Shown here: positions 21,661-34,500 of the stretch, piece by piece | Layout of the letters: each line of letters begins with the position of its first letter | How positions within the stretch are numbered: position 1 is the first letter of the stretch | DNA from: Sipunculus nudus | Taxonomy: Eukaryota > Annelida > Sipuncula > Golfingiida > Sipunculidae | Direction: 5' to 3' | DNA length: 64,000 bases | NCBI GenBank assembly: GCA_026874595.1 | Contig: CM049317.1 | Coordinates: forward strand, 62,347,118 to 62,411,117 | Position numbers and translations under genes: made by a program | Notes under the pieces: model-generated | Told to the model about the DNA's origin: nothing | Database searches by the model: none | Seen by the model: the letters and a program-made list of their open reading frames with translations, nothing else

Positions 21661-23166
21661 TGTTTTCCTATGGGTCATATCAGTGTGTATTTTTAGGAAA
21701 ATGCTGCATTTCTGTTGTGATTTTGCCGTAAGCAAAAAATAAGCAAAGCATCAACAAAGTGTAAGCAAAGTGATTATGCCTTCATAATTGCTTTTTTTTC
21801 ACCATTCTCTGAAGAAATAATGTATTTTTGGACTTTGCGGGGGGGCTTATAATGTCAGAAATGGTAAAACATTGTAGGTAAATTGTGTTAAAATTGGAAA
21901 ATGGGTCAAAGAAATCAATAAATGACTTTTTTTGAAAATTGCAGAATTATACATTACCGGTTTTGATTGAACAATATTGCCCTTACTTTTGATATTAATG
22001 TTCACTTACCGGGACTGCTGTGTAGCCAGGGGACCCGTCTGTATCCATATGGGTCATATCAGTTTGTATTTTTAGGAAAATGCTGCATTTCTGTTGTGAT
22101 TTTGCCGTAAGCAAAGAATTAGCAAAGCATCAGCAAGGTGTAAGCAAAGGGATTATGCCTTCATAATTGCTTTTTGGCACCATTTTCTGAAGAAATAATG
22201 TATTTTTGGACTTTGCGCGGGTCTTATAATGTCAGAAATGGTAAAACATTGTAAGTAAATTGTGTTAAAATTGGAAAATGGGTCCAAGAAATCAATAAAT
22301 GACTTTTTTAAAAATAGAAGAATTATACATTATCGGTTTTGATCGAACGATATTGCCCTTACTTTTGATATTAATGTTCACTAAACGGGACTGCTGTGTA
22401 GCCAGGGGACCCGTCTGTCCCCATATGGGTCATATTAGTGTGTATTTTTAGGAAAATGCTGCATTTCTGTTGTGATTTTGCCGTAAGCAAAGAATAAGCA
22501 AAGCATCAGCAAAGTGTAAGCAAAGGGATTATGCCTTCATAGTTGCTTTTTTTCACCATTTTCTGTAGAAATAATGTATTTTTGGACTTTGCGATGGTCT
22601 AATAATGTCAGAAATGGTAAAACACTGTAGGTAAATTGTGTTAAAATTGGAAAATGGGTCCAATAAATCAATAAATGACTTTTTTAAAAATTGCAGAATT
22701 ATACATTACCGGTTTTGATTGAACAATATTGCCCTTACTTTTGATATTAATGTTCACTAACCGGGACTGCTGTGTAGCCAGGGGACCCGTCTGTCCCCAT
22801 ATGGGTCATATCAGTGTGTTTTTTAGGAAAATGCTGCATTTCTTTTGAGATTTTGCCGTAAGCAAAGAATTAGCAAAGCATCAGCAAGGTGTAAGCAAAG
22901 GGATTATGCCTTCATAATTGCTCTTTGGCACCATTTTCTGAAGAAATCATGTATTTTCGGACTTTGCGGGGGTCTAATAATGTCAGAAATGGTAAAACAC
23001 TGTAGATAAATTGTGTTAAAATTGGAAAATGGGTCCAATAAATCAATAAATGACTTTTTTAAAAATTGCAGAATTATACATTTGCGGTTTTGATTGAACG
23101 ATATTGCCTTTACTTTTGATATTAATGTTCACTAACCGGGACTGCTGTGTAGCCAGGGGACCCGTC
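21661..23166 (+). repeat. Tetrameric HOR, unit B (1,506 bp)
   Basis: The same four-monomer order as unit A, with nearly identical sequence. The m1 G-run is seven instead of eight, which accounts for the one-base length difference. Confidence 0.88.
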
Positions 23167-24297
23167 TGTTTTCCTATGGGTCATATCAGTGTGTATTTTT
23201 AGGAAAATGCTGCATTTCTGTTGTGATTTTGCCGTAAGCAAAAAATAAGCAAAGCATCAACAAAGTGTAAGCAAAGTGATTATGCCTTCATAATTGCTTT
23301 TTTTTCACCATTCTCTGAAGAAATAATGTATTTTTGGACTTTGCGGGGGGGCTTATAATGTCAGAAATGGTAAAACATTGTAGGTAAATTGTGTTAAAAT
23401 TGGAAAATGGGTCCAAGAAATCAATAAATGACTTTTTTTGAAAATTGCAGAATTATACATTACCGGTTTTGATTGAACAATATTGCCCTTACTTTTGATA
23501 TTAATGTTCACTTACCGGGACTGCTGTGTAGCCAGGGGACCCGTCTGTATCCATATGGGTCATATCAGTTTGTATTTTTAGGAAAATGCTGCATTTCTGT
23601 TGTGATTTTGCCGTAAGCAAAGAATTAGCAAAGCATCAGCAAGGTGTAAGCAAAGGGATTATGCCTTCATAATTGCTTTTTGGCACCATTTTCTGAAGAA
23701 ATAATGTATTTTTGGACTTTGCGCGGGTCTTATAATGTCAGAAATGGTAAAACATTGTAAGTAAATTGTGTTAACATTGGAAAATTGGTCCAAGAAATCA
23801 ATAAATGACTTTTTTTAAAAATAGAAGAATTATACATTATCGGTTTTGATCGAACGATATTGCCCTTACTTTTGATATTAATGTTCACTAACCGGGACTG
23901 CTGTGTAGCCAGGGGACCCGTCTGTCCCCATATGGGTCATATCAGTGTGTTTTTTAGGAAAATGCTGCATTTCTTTTGAGATTTTGCCGTAAGCAAAGAA
24001 TTAGCAAAGCATCAGCAAGGTGTAAGCAAAGGGATTATGCCTTCATAATTGCTCTTTGGCACCATTTTCTGAAGAAATCATGTATTTTCGGACTTTGCGG
24101 GGGTCTAATAATGTCAGAAATGGTAAAACACTGTAGATAAATTGTGTTAAAATTGGAAAATGGGTCCAATAAATCAATAAATGACTTTTTTAAAAATTGC
24201 AGAATTATACATTTGCGGTTTTGATTGAACGATATTGCCTTTACTTTTGATATTAATGTTCACTAACCGGGACTGCTGTGTAGCCAGGGGACCCGTC
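23167..24297 (+). repeat. Tetrameric HOR, unit C: contracted to three monomers (1,131 bp)
   Basis: m1 and m2 are followed by a hybrid. It starts as m3 (GCGCGGGTCTTATAATG, ATAGAAG) and ends as m4 (CATATCAGTGTGTTTTTTAGG, CTTTTGAG). The switch lies between about 23850 and 23970. Exactly one monomer length is missing, as expected from in-register unequal exchange between m3 and m4. The m3 part carries TTAACATTGGAAAATTGG, a variant not present in units A and B. Confidence 0.85.
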
Positions 24298-25560
24298 TGT
24301 TTTCCTATGGGTCATATCAGTGTGTATTTTTAGGAAAATGCTGCATTTCTGTTGTGATTTTGCCGTAAGCAAAAAATAAGCAAAGCATCAACAAAGTGTA
24401 AGCAAAGTGATTATGCCTTCATAATTGCTTTTTTTTCACCATTCTCTGAAGAAATAATGTATTTTTGGACTTTGCGGGGGGGCTTATAATGTCAGAAATG
24501 GTAAAACATTGTAGGTAAATTGTGTTAAAATTGGAAAATGGGTCCAAGAAATCAATAAATGACTTTTTTTGAAAATTGCAGAATTATACATTACCGGTTT
24601 TGATTGAACAATATTGCCCTTACTTTTGATATTAATGTTCACTTACCGGGACTGCTGTGTAGCCAGGGGACCCGTCTGTATCCATATGGGTCATATCAGT
24701 TTGTATTTTTAGGAAAATGCTGCATTTCTGTTGTGATTTTGCCGTAAGCAAAGAATTAGCAAAGCATCAGCAAGGTGTAAGCAAAGGGATTATGCCTTCA
24801 TAATTGCTTTTTGGCACCATTTTCTGAAGAAATAATGTATTTTTGGACTTTGCGCGGGTCTTATAATGTCAGAAATGGTAAAACATTGTAAGTAAATTGT
24901 GTTAACATTGGAAAATTGGTCCAAGAAATCAATAAATGACTTTTTTTAAAAATAGAAGAATTATACATTATCGGTTTTGATCGAACGATATTGCCCTTAC
25001 TTTTGATATTAATGTTCACTAACCGGGACTGCTGTGTAGCCAGGGGACCCGTCTGTCCCCATATGGGTCATATTAGTGTGTATTTTTAGGAAAATGCTGC
25101 ATTTCTGTTGTGATTTTGCCGTAAGCAAAGAATAAGCAAAGCATCAGCAAAGTGTAAGCAAAGGGATTATGCCTTCATAGTTGCTTTTTTTCACCATTTT
25201 CTGAAGAAATAATGTATTTTTGGACTTTGCGATGGTCTAATAATGTCAGAAATGGTAAAACACTGTAGGTAAATTGTGTTAAAATTGGAAAATGGGTCCA
25301 AGAAATCAATAAATGACTTTTTTAAAAATTGCAGAATTATACATTACCGGTTTTGATTGAACAATATTGCCCTTACTTTTGATATTAATGTTCACTAACC
25401 GGGACTGCTGTGTAGCCAGGGGACCCGTCTGTCCCCATATGGGTCATATCAGTGTGTTTTTTAGGAAAATGCTGCATTTCTTTTGAGATTTTGCCGTAAG
25501 CAAAGAATTAGCAAAGCATCAGCAAGGTGTAAGCAAAGGGATTATGCCTTCATAATTGCT
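24298..25560 (+). repeat. Tetrameric HOR, terminal unit D
   Basis: m1 to m4 in order (m3 with TTAACATTGG, and m4 with TTCTGAAGAAAT rather than TTCTGTAG). After m4 the array leaves the HOR with CTGAAAAAAATAATG and TTTGGGCTTTGCGG. The right edge is approximate. Confidence 0.8.
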
Positions 25561-26169
25561 CTTTGGCACCATTTTCTGAAAAAAATAATGTATTTTTGGG
25601 CTTTGCGGGGGTCTAATAATGTCAGAAATGGTAAAACACTGTAGGTAAATTCTGTTAAAATTAGAAAATGGGTCCCAGGAATCAATAAATGACTTTTTTA
25701 AAAATTGCAGAATTATACATTACCGGTTTTGATTGAACAATATTGCCCTTACTTTTGATATTAATGTTCACTAACCGGGACTGCTTTGTAGCCAGGGGAC
25801 CCGTCTGTCCCCATATGGGTCATATCAGTGTGTTTTTATAGGAAAATGCTGCATTCCTGTTGTGATTTTGCCGTAAGCAAAGAATTAGCAAAGCATCAGC
25901 AAGTTGTAAGCAAAGGGATTATGCCTTCATAATTGCTCTTTGGCACCATTTTCTGAAAAAATAATGTATTTTTGGACTTTGCGGGGGTCTAATAATGTCA
26001 GAAATGGTAAAACACTGTAGGTAAATTGTGTTAAAATTGGAAAATGGGTCAAAGAAATCAATAAATGACTTTTTTAAAAATTGCAGAATTATACATTACC
26101 GGTTTTGATTGAACAATATTGCCCTTACTTTTGATATTAATGTTCACCAACCGGGACTGCTGTGTAGCC

Positions 26170-28266
26170 AGGGGACCCGTCTGTCCCCATATGTGTCATA
26201 TCAGTGTGTTTTTTTTAGGAAAATGCTGCATTTCTGTTGTGATTTTGCCGTAAGCAAAGAATTAGCAAAGCATCAGCAAGGTGTAAGCAAAGGGATTATG
26301 CCTTCATAATTGCTCTTTGGCACCATTTTCTGAAAAAAATAATGTATTTTTGGGCTTTGCGGGGGTCTAATAATGTCAGAAATGGTAAAACACTGTAGGT
26401 AAATTCTGTTAAAATTAGAAAATGGGTCCCAGGAATCAATAAATGACTTTTTTAAAGGAGCAGAATTATACATTTATGGTTTTCATTGAACGATATTGCT
26501 CTTACTTTTGATATTAATGTTCACTAACCGGGACTGCTGTGTAGCCAGGGGACCCGTCTGTCACCATATGGGTCATATCAGTGTGTATTTATAGGAAAAT
26601 GCTGCATTTCTGTTGTGATTTTGCCGTAAGCAAAGAATTAGCAAAGCATCAGCAAGGTGTAAGCAAAGGGATTATGCCTTCATAATTGCTCTTTGGCACC
26701 ATTTTCTGAAGAAATCATGTATTTTTGGACTTAGCGGGGGTCTAATAATGTCAGAAATGGTAAAACACTGTAGGTAATTGTGTTAAAATTGGAAAATGGG
26801 TCCAAGAAATCAATAAATAACTTTTTTAAAAATTGCAGAATTATACATTATCGGTTTTGATCGAACGATATTGCCCTTACTTTTGATATTAATGTTCACT
26901 TTCCGGGACTGCTGTGTAGCCAGGGGACCCGTCTGTCACCATATGGTTCTTATCAGTGTGTATTTTTAGGAAAATGCTGCATTTCTGTTGTGATTTTGCC
27001 GTAAGCAAAGAATTAGCAAAGCATCAGCAAAGTGTAAGCAAAGGGATTATGCCTTCATAGTTGCTTTTTTTCACCATTTTCTGAAGAAATCATGTATTTT
27101 CGGACTTTGCGGGGGTCTAATAATGTCAGAAATGGTAAAACATTGTAGGTAAATTGTGTTAAAATTGGAAAATGGGTCAAAGAAATCAATAAATGACTTT
27201 TTTAAAAATTGCAGAATTATACATTACCGGTTTTGATTGAACAATATTGCCCTTACTTTTGATATTAATGTTCACTAACCGGGACTGCTGTGTAGCCAGG
27301 GGACCCGTCTGTCCCCATATGGGTCATATCAGTGTGTTTTTTAGGAAAATGCTGCATTTCTGTTGTGATTTTGCCGTAAGCAAAGAATTAGCAAAGCATC
27401 AGCAAGGTGTAAGCAAAGGGATTATGCCTTCATAATTGCTCTTTGGCACCATTTTCTCAAAAAAATAATGTATTTTTGGGCTTTGCGGGGGTCTTATAAT
27501 GTCAGAAATGGTAAAACACTGTAGGTAAATTCTGTTAAAATTAGAAAATGGGTCCCAGGAATCAATAAATGACTTTTTTAAAGGAGCAGAATTATACATT
27601 TATGGTATTCATTGAACGATATTGCTCTTACTTTTGATATTAATGTTCACTAACCGGGACTGCTGTGTAGCCAGGGGACCCGTCTGTCACCATATGGGTC
27701 ATATCAGTGTGTATTTATAGGAAAATGCTGCATTTCTGTTGTGATTTTGCCGTAAGCAAAGAATTAGCAAAGCATCAGCAAGGTGTAAGCAAAGGGATTA
27801 TGCCTTCATAATTGCTCTTTGGCACCATTTTCTGAAGAAATCATGTATTTTTGGACTAAGCGGGGGTCTAATAATGTCAGAAATGGTAAAACACTGTAGG
27901 TAATTGTGTTAAAATTAGAAAATGGGTCCAAGAAATCAATAAATAACTTTTTTTAAAAATTGCAGAATTATACATTATCGGTTTTGATCGAACGATATTG
28001 CCCTTACTTTTGATATTAATGTTCACTTTCCGGGACTGCTGTGTAGCCAGGGGACCCGTCTGTCACCATATGGTTCTTATCAGTGTGTATTTTTAGGAAA
28101 ATGCTGCATTTCTGTTGTGATTTTGCCGTAAGCAAAGAATTAGCAAAGCATCAGCAAAGTGTAAGCAAAGGGATTATGCCTTCATAGTTGCTTTTTTTCA
28201 CCATTTTCTGAAGAAATCATGTATTTTCGGACTTTGCGGGGGTCTAATAATGTCAGAAATGGTAAA
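26170..28266 (+). repeat. Trimeric duplication, 1,126-bp period
   Basis: About 26170-27140 is repeated at about 27296-28266. Shared markers are TTTTTTAAAGGAGC with CTCTTACTTTTG, the GTAGGTAATTGTG two-base deletion, AATAACTTTTTT, and TATTTTCGGAC with TTTTTTTCACC. Small differences such as TTAGCGG versus TAAGCGG and TTTTCTGAAA versus TTTTCTCAAA separate the copies. The whole trimer pair recurs in block X copy 2, 15,139 bp downstream. Confidence 0.8.
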
Positions 28267-28651
28267 ACACTGTAGGTAAATTGTGTTAAAATTGGAAAAT
28301 GGGTCCAAGAAATCAATAAATGACTTTTTTAAAAATTGCAGAATTATACATTATCGGTTTTGATCGAACGATATTTCCCTTACTTTTGATATTAATGTTC
28401 ACTTTCCGGGACTGTTGTGCAGCCAGGGGACCCATCTGTCACCATATGGTTCTTATCAGTGTGTATTTTTAGGAAAATGCTGCATTTCTGTTGTGATTTT
28501 GCCGTAAGCAAAGAATTAGCAAAGCATCAGCAAGGTGTAAGCAAAGGTATTATGCCTTCATAATTGCTTTTTGGCACCATTTTCTGAAGAAATAATGTAT
28601 TTTTGGACTTTGTGGGGGTCTTATAATGTCAGAAATGGTAAAACATTGTAA

Positions 28652-28675
28652 GTTAATCGTGTTAAAATGGAAGAT
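28652..28675 (+). repeat. Marker monomer variant GTTAATCGTG (one of four)
   Basis: The variant GTTAATCGTG followed by TTAAAATGGAAGATGGG appears at 5346, 15301, 28652 and 43791, each inside a block of shared context. The 28652 and 43791 copies are 15,139 bp apart, as expected for block X. The first is 23,306 bp upstream and is part of an aligned stretch of about 3.5 kb (4.9-8.4 kb with 28.2-31.7 kb). Confidence 0.8.
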
Positions 28676-29411
28676 GGGTCCAAGAAATCAATAAATGACT
28701 TTTTTTAAAAATAGAAGAATTATACATTTGCGGTTTTGATTGAACGATATTGGCCTTACTTTTGATATTAATGTTCACTATCCGGGACTGCTGTGTAGCC
28801 AGGGGACCCGTCTGTCACCATATGGTTCATATCAGTGTGCATTTTTAGGAAAATGCTGCATTTCTGTTGTGATTTTGCTGTAAGCAAAGAATAAGCAAAG
28901 CATCAGCAAAGTGTAAGCAAAGGGATTATGCCTACATAGTTGCTTTTTTTCACCATTTTCTGAAGAAATCATGTATTTTTGGACTTTGCGGGGGTCTAAT
29001 AATGTCAGAAATGGTAAAACATTGTAGGTAAATTGTGTTAAAATTGGAAAATGGGTCCAATAAATCAATAAATGACTTTTTTAAAAATAGCAGAATTATA
29101 CATTATCAGTTTTGATCGAACGATATTGCCCTTACTTTTGATATTAATGTTCACTATGCGGGACTGCTGTGTAGCCAGGGGAACCGTCTGTCACCATTTG
29201 GGTCATATCAGTGTGTATTTTTAGGAAAATGCTGCATTTCTGTTGTGATTTTGCCGTAAGCAAAGAATAAGCAAAGCATCAGCAAAGTGTAAGCAAAGGG
29301 ATTATGCCTTCATAATTGCTTTTTGGCACCATTTTCTGAAGAAATAATGTATTTTTTTGGCATTGCGGGGGTCTAATAATGTCAGAAATGGTGAAACACT
29401 GTAGGTAAATT

Positions 29412-31870
29412 GTGTTTAAATTGGAAAATGGGTCAAAGAAATCAATAAATGACTTTTTAAAAAATTGCAGAATTATACATTACCGGTTTTGATTGAACAA
29501 TATTGCCCTTACTTTTGATATTAATGTTCACTAACCGGGACTGCTGTGTAGCCAGGGGACCCGTCTGTCCCCATATGGGTCATATCAGTGTGTTTTTTTA
29601 GGAAAATGCTGCATTTCTGTTGTGCTTTTGCCGTAAGCAAAGAATTAGCAAAGCATCAGCAAGGTGTAAGCAAAGGGATTATGCCTTCATAATTGCTCTT
29701 TGGCACCATTTTCTGAAGAAATAATGTATTTTTGGACTTTGCGGGGGTCTAATAATGTCAGAAATGGTAAAACACTGTAGGTAAATTGTGTTAAAATTGG
29801 AAAATGGGTCCAAGAAATCAATAAATGACTTTTATAAAAATTGCAGAATTATACATTTTCGGTTTTGATCGAACGATATTGCCCTTACTTTTGATACTAA
29901 TGTTCACTAACCGGGACTGCTGTGTAGCCAGGGGACCCGTCTGTCCCCATATGGGTCATATCAGTGTGTATTTTTAGGAAAATGCTGCATTTCTGTTGTG
30001 ATTTTGCCGTAAGCAAAGAATAAGCAAATCATCAGCAAAGTGTAAGCAAAGGGATTATGCCTTCATAATTGCTTTTTGGCACCATTTTCTGAAGAAATAA
30101 TGTATTTTTGGGCTTTGTGGGGGTCTGATAATGTCAGAAATGGTGAAACACTGTAGGTAAATTCTGTTAAAATTAGAAAATGGGTCCCAGGAATCAATAA
30201 ATGACTTTTTTAAAGTAGCAGAATTATACATTTGTGGTTTTGATTGAACGGTATTGCCCTTACTTTTGATATTAATGTTCACTAACCGGGACTGCTGTGT
30301 AGCCAGGGGACCCGTCTGTATCCGTATGGGTCATATCAGTGTGTATTTAGAGGAAAATGCTGCATTTCTGTTGCGATTTTGCCGTAAGCAAAGAATAAGC
30401 AAAGCATCAGCAAAGTGTAAGCAAAGGGATTATGCCTTCATAATTGCTTTTTGGCACCATTTTCTGAAGAAATAATGTGTTTTAGGTATTGCGGGGGTCT
30501 AATAATGTCTGAAATGGTGAAACACTGTAGGTAAATTGTGTTAAAATTGGAAAATGGGTCAAAGAAATCAATAAATGACTTTTTTAAAAATAGCAGAATT
30601 ATACATTTCCGGTTTTGATCGAACGATATTGCCCTTACTTTTGATATTAATGTTCACTAACCGGGACTGCTGTGTAGCCAGGGGACCCGTCTGTTTCCAT
30701 ATGGGTCATATCAGTGTGTATTTTTAGGAAAATGCTGCATTTCTGTTAAGATTTTGCCATAAGCAAAGAAAAAGCAAAGCATCAGCAAAGTGTAAGCAAA
30801 GGGATTATGCTTTCATAGTTGATTTTTTTCACCATTTTCTGAAGAAATCATGTATTTTTGGACTTTGCGGGGGTCTAATAATGTCAGAAATGGTAAAACA
30901 CTGTAGGTAAATTGTGTTAAATTGGAAAATGGGTCCAAGAAATCAATAAATGACTTTTTAAAAATAGCAGAATTATACATTATCGGTTTTGATCGAACGA
31001 TATTGCCCTCACTTTTGATATTAATGTTCACTATGCGGGACTGCTGTGTAGCCAGGGGACCCGTCTGTCACCATATGCTTCTTATCAGTGTTTATTTTTA
31101 GGAAAATGCTGCATTTCTGTTGTGATTTTGCCGTAAGCACAGAATAAGCAAAGCATCAGCAAAGTGTAAGCAAAGGGATTATGCCTTCATAATTGCTTTT
31201 CGGCACCATTTTCTGAAAAAATAATGTATTTTTCGGCTTTGCGGGGGTCTAATAATGTCAGAAATGGTAAAACACTGTAGGTAAATTCTGTTAAAATTAG
31301 AAAATGGGTCCCAGGAATCAATAAATGACTTTTTTATAGTAGCAGAATTATACATTTATGGTTTTCATTGAACGATATTGCTCTTACTTTTGATATTAAT
31401 GTTCACTAACCGGGACTGCTGTGTAGCCAGGGGACCCGTCTGTCACCATATGGTTCTTATCAGTGTGTATTTATAGGAAAATGCTGCATTTCTGTTGTGA
31501 TTTTGCCGTAAGCAAAGAATTAGCAAAGCATCAGCAAGGTGTAAGCAAAGGGATTATGCCTTCATAATTGCTCTTTGGCACCATTTTCTGAAGAAATAAT
31601 GTATTTTTGGACTTTGCGGGGGTCTAATAATGTCAGAAATGGTAAAACACTGTAGGTAAATTGTGTTAAAATTGGAAAATGGGTCCAAGAAATCAATAAA
31701 TGACTTTTTTAAAAATTGCAGAATTATACATTATCGGTTTTGATCGAACGATATTGCCCTTACTTTTGATATTAATGTTCACTTTCCGGGACTGCTGTGT
31801 AGCCAGGGGACCCGTCTGTCACCATATGGTTCTTATCAGTGTGTATTTTTAGGAAAATGCTGCATTTCTG
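29412..31870 (+). repeat. Six-monomer module S, copy 4
   Basis: Starts at GTGTTTAAATTGG and follows the same monomer order as at 849, 6106 and 9203. It aligns with 6.1-8.4 kb at about 23,306-23,307 bp and with 9.2-11.5 kb at 20,210 bp. It continues into a normal monomer rather than the 94-bp stub, so the stub was either lost here or gained in copies 2 and 3. Confidence 0.85.
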
Positions 31871-33199
31871 TTGTGATTTTGCCGTAAGCAAAGAATTAGC
31901 AAAGCATCAGCAAAGTGTAAGCAAAGGGATTATGCCTTCATAGTTGCTTTTTTTCACCATTTTCTGAAGAAATCATGTATTTTCGGACTTTGCGGGGGTC
32001 TAATAATGTCAGAAATGGTAAAACATTGTAGGTAAATTGTGTTAAAATTGGAAAATGGGTCAAAGAAATCAATAAATGACTTTTTTAAAAATTGCAGAAT
32101 TATACATTACCGGTTTTGATTGAACAATATAGCCCTTACTTTTGATATTAATGTTCACTAACCGGGACTGCTGTGTAGCCAGGGGACCCGTCTGTCCCCA
32201 TATGGGTCATATCAGTGTGTTTTTTTAGGAAAATGCTGCATTTCTGTTGTGATTTTGCCGTAAGCAAAGAATTAGCAAAGCATCAGCAAGGTGTAAGCAA
32301 AGGGATTATGCCTTCATAATTGCTCTTTGGCACAATTTTCTGAAGAAATAATGTATTTTTGGACTTTGCGGGGGTCTAATAATGTCTGAAATGGTGAAAC
32401 ACTGTAGGTAAATTGTGTTAAAATTGGAAAATGGGTCAAAGAAATCAATAAATGACTTTTTTAAAAATAGCAGAATTATACATTTCCGGTTTTGATCGAA
32501 CGATATTGCCCTTACTTTTGATATTAATGTTCACTAACCGGGACTGCTGTGTAGCCAGGGGACCCGTCTGTTTCCATATGGGTCATATCAGTGTGTATTT
32601 TTAGGAAAATGCTGCATTTCTGTTAAGATTTTGCCATAAGCAAAGAAAAAGCAAAGCATCAGCAAAGTGTAAGCTAAGGGATTATGCCTTAATAGTTGCT
32701 TTTTTTCACCATTTTCTGAAGAAATCATGTATTTTTGGACTTTGCGGGGGTCTAATAATGTCAGAAATGGTAAAACATTGTAGGTAAATTGTGTTAAAAT
32801 TGGAAAATGGGTCCAAGAAATCAATAAATGACTTTTTTAAAAATAGCAGAATTATACATTATCGGTTTTGATCGAACGATATTGCCCTTACTTTTGATAT
32901 TAATGTTCACTATCCGGGACTGCTGTGTAGCCAGGGGACCCGTCTGTCACCATTTGGTTCTGATCAGTGTGTATTTTTAGGAAAATGCTGCATTTCTGTT
33001 GTGATTTTGCCGTAAGCAAAGATTTAGCAAAGCATCAGCAAAGTGTAAGCAAAGGGATTATGCTTTCATAGTTGATTTTTTTCACCATTTTCTGAAGAAA
33101 TCATGTATTTTTGGACTTAGCGGGGGTCTAATAATGTCAGAAATGGTAAAACACTGTAGGTAAATTGTGTTAAAATTGGAAAATGGGTCAAAGAAATCA

Positions 33200-34500
33200 A
33201 TAAATGACTTTTTTAAAAATAGAAGAATTATACATTATCGGTTTTGATCGAACGATATTGCCCTTACTTTTGATATTAATTTTCACTAACCGGGACTGCT
33301 GTGTAGCAAAGGGGACCCGTCTGTCCCCATATGGGTCATATCAGTGTGTATTTTTAGGAAAATGCTGCATTTCTGTTGTGATTTTGCCGTAAGCAAAGAA
33401 TAAGCAAAGCATCAGCAAGGTGTAAGCAAAGGGATTATGCCTTCATAATTGATTTTGGCACCATTTTCTGAAGAAATAATGTATTTTTGGACTTTGCGGG
33501 GGTCTTATAGTGTCAGAAATGGTAAAACATTGTAGGTAAATTGTGTTAAAATTGGAAAATGGGTCAAAGAAATCAATAAATGACTTTTATAAAAATAGAG
33601 GAGTTATACATTTGCTGTTTTGATTGAACAATATTGCCTTTACTTTTGATATTAATGTTCACTAACCGGGACTGCTGTGTAGCCAGGGGACCCGTCTGTT
33701 TCCCTATGGGTCATATCAGTGTGTATTTGAAGGAAAATGCTGCATTTCTGTCGTGATTTTGCCGTAAGCAAAGAATAAGCAAAGCATCAGCAAAGTGTAA
33801 GCAAAGGGATTATGCCTTCATAATTGCTTTTTGGCACCATTTTCTGAAGAAATAATGTATTTTTGGACTTTGCGGGGGTCTTATAATGTCAGGAATGGTA
33901 AAACATTGTAGGTAAATTGTGTTAAAATTGGAAAATGGGTCAAAGAAATCAATAAATGACTTTTTTAAAAATAGCAGAATTATACATTTGCGGTTTTGAT
34001 TGAACGATACTGCCCTTACTTTTGATATTAATGTTCACTAACCGGGACTGCTGTGTAGCCAGGGGACTCGTCTGTCCCCATATGGGTCATATCAGTGTGT
34101 ATTTTTAGGAAAATGCTGCATTTCTGTTAAGATTTTGCCATAAGCAAAGAAAAAGCAAAGCATCAGCAAAGTGTAAGCTAAGGGATTATGCCTTAATAGT
34201 TGCTTTTTTTCACCATTTTCTGAAGAAATCATGTATTTTTGGACTTTGCGGGGGTCTAATAATGTCAGAAATGGTAAAACATTGTAGGTAAATTGTGTTA
34301 AAATTGGAAAATGGGTCAAATAAATCAATAAATGACTTTTTTAAAAATAGCAGAATTATACATTATCGGTTTTGATCGAACGATATTGCCCTTACCTTTG
34401 ATATTAATGTTCACTATCCGGGACTGCTGTGTAGCCAGGGGACCCGTCTGTCACCATTTGGTTCTTATCAGTGTGTATTTTTAGGAAAATGCTGCATTTC
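33200..34500 (+). repeat. Module T, copy 1
   Basis: The monomers carry TAGAAGAATTATACATTATCGG with AATTTTCACTAACC and TAGCAAAGGGGAC, then TTGATTTTGGCACC with CTTATAGTGTCAG, then AGAGGAGTTATAC, TTTGCTGTTTTG and TATTTGAAGG, then GATACTGCCC. The same order recurs at about 50.2 kb (shift 17,007) and 55.1 kb (a further 4,864). A fourth copy appears to begin at 63981, where CTTATAGTGTCAG occurs just before the window ends. Confidence 0.8.
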
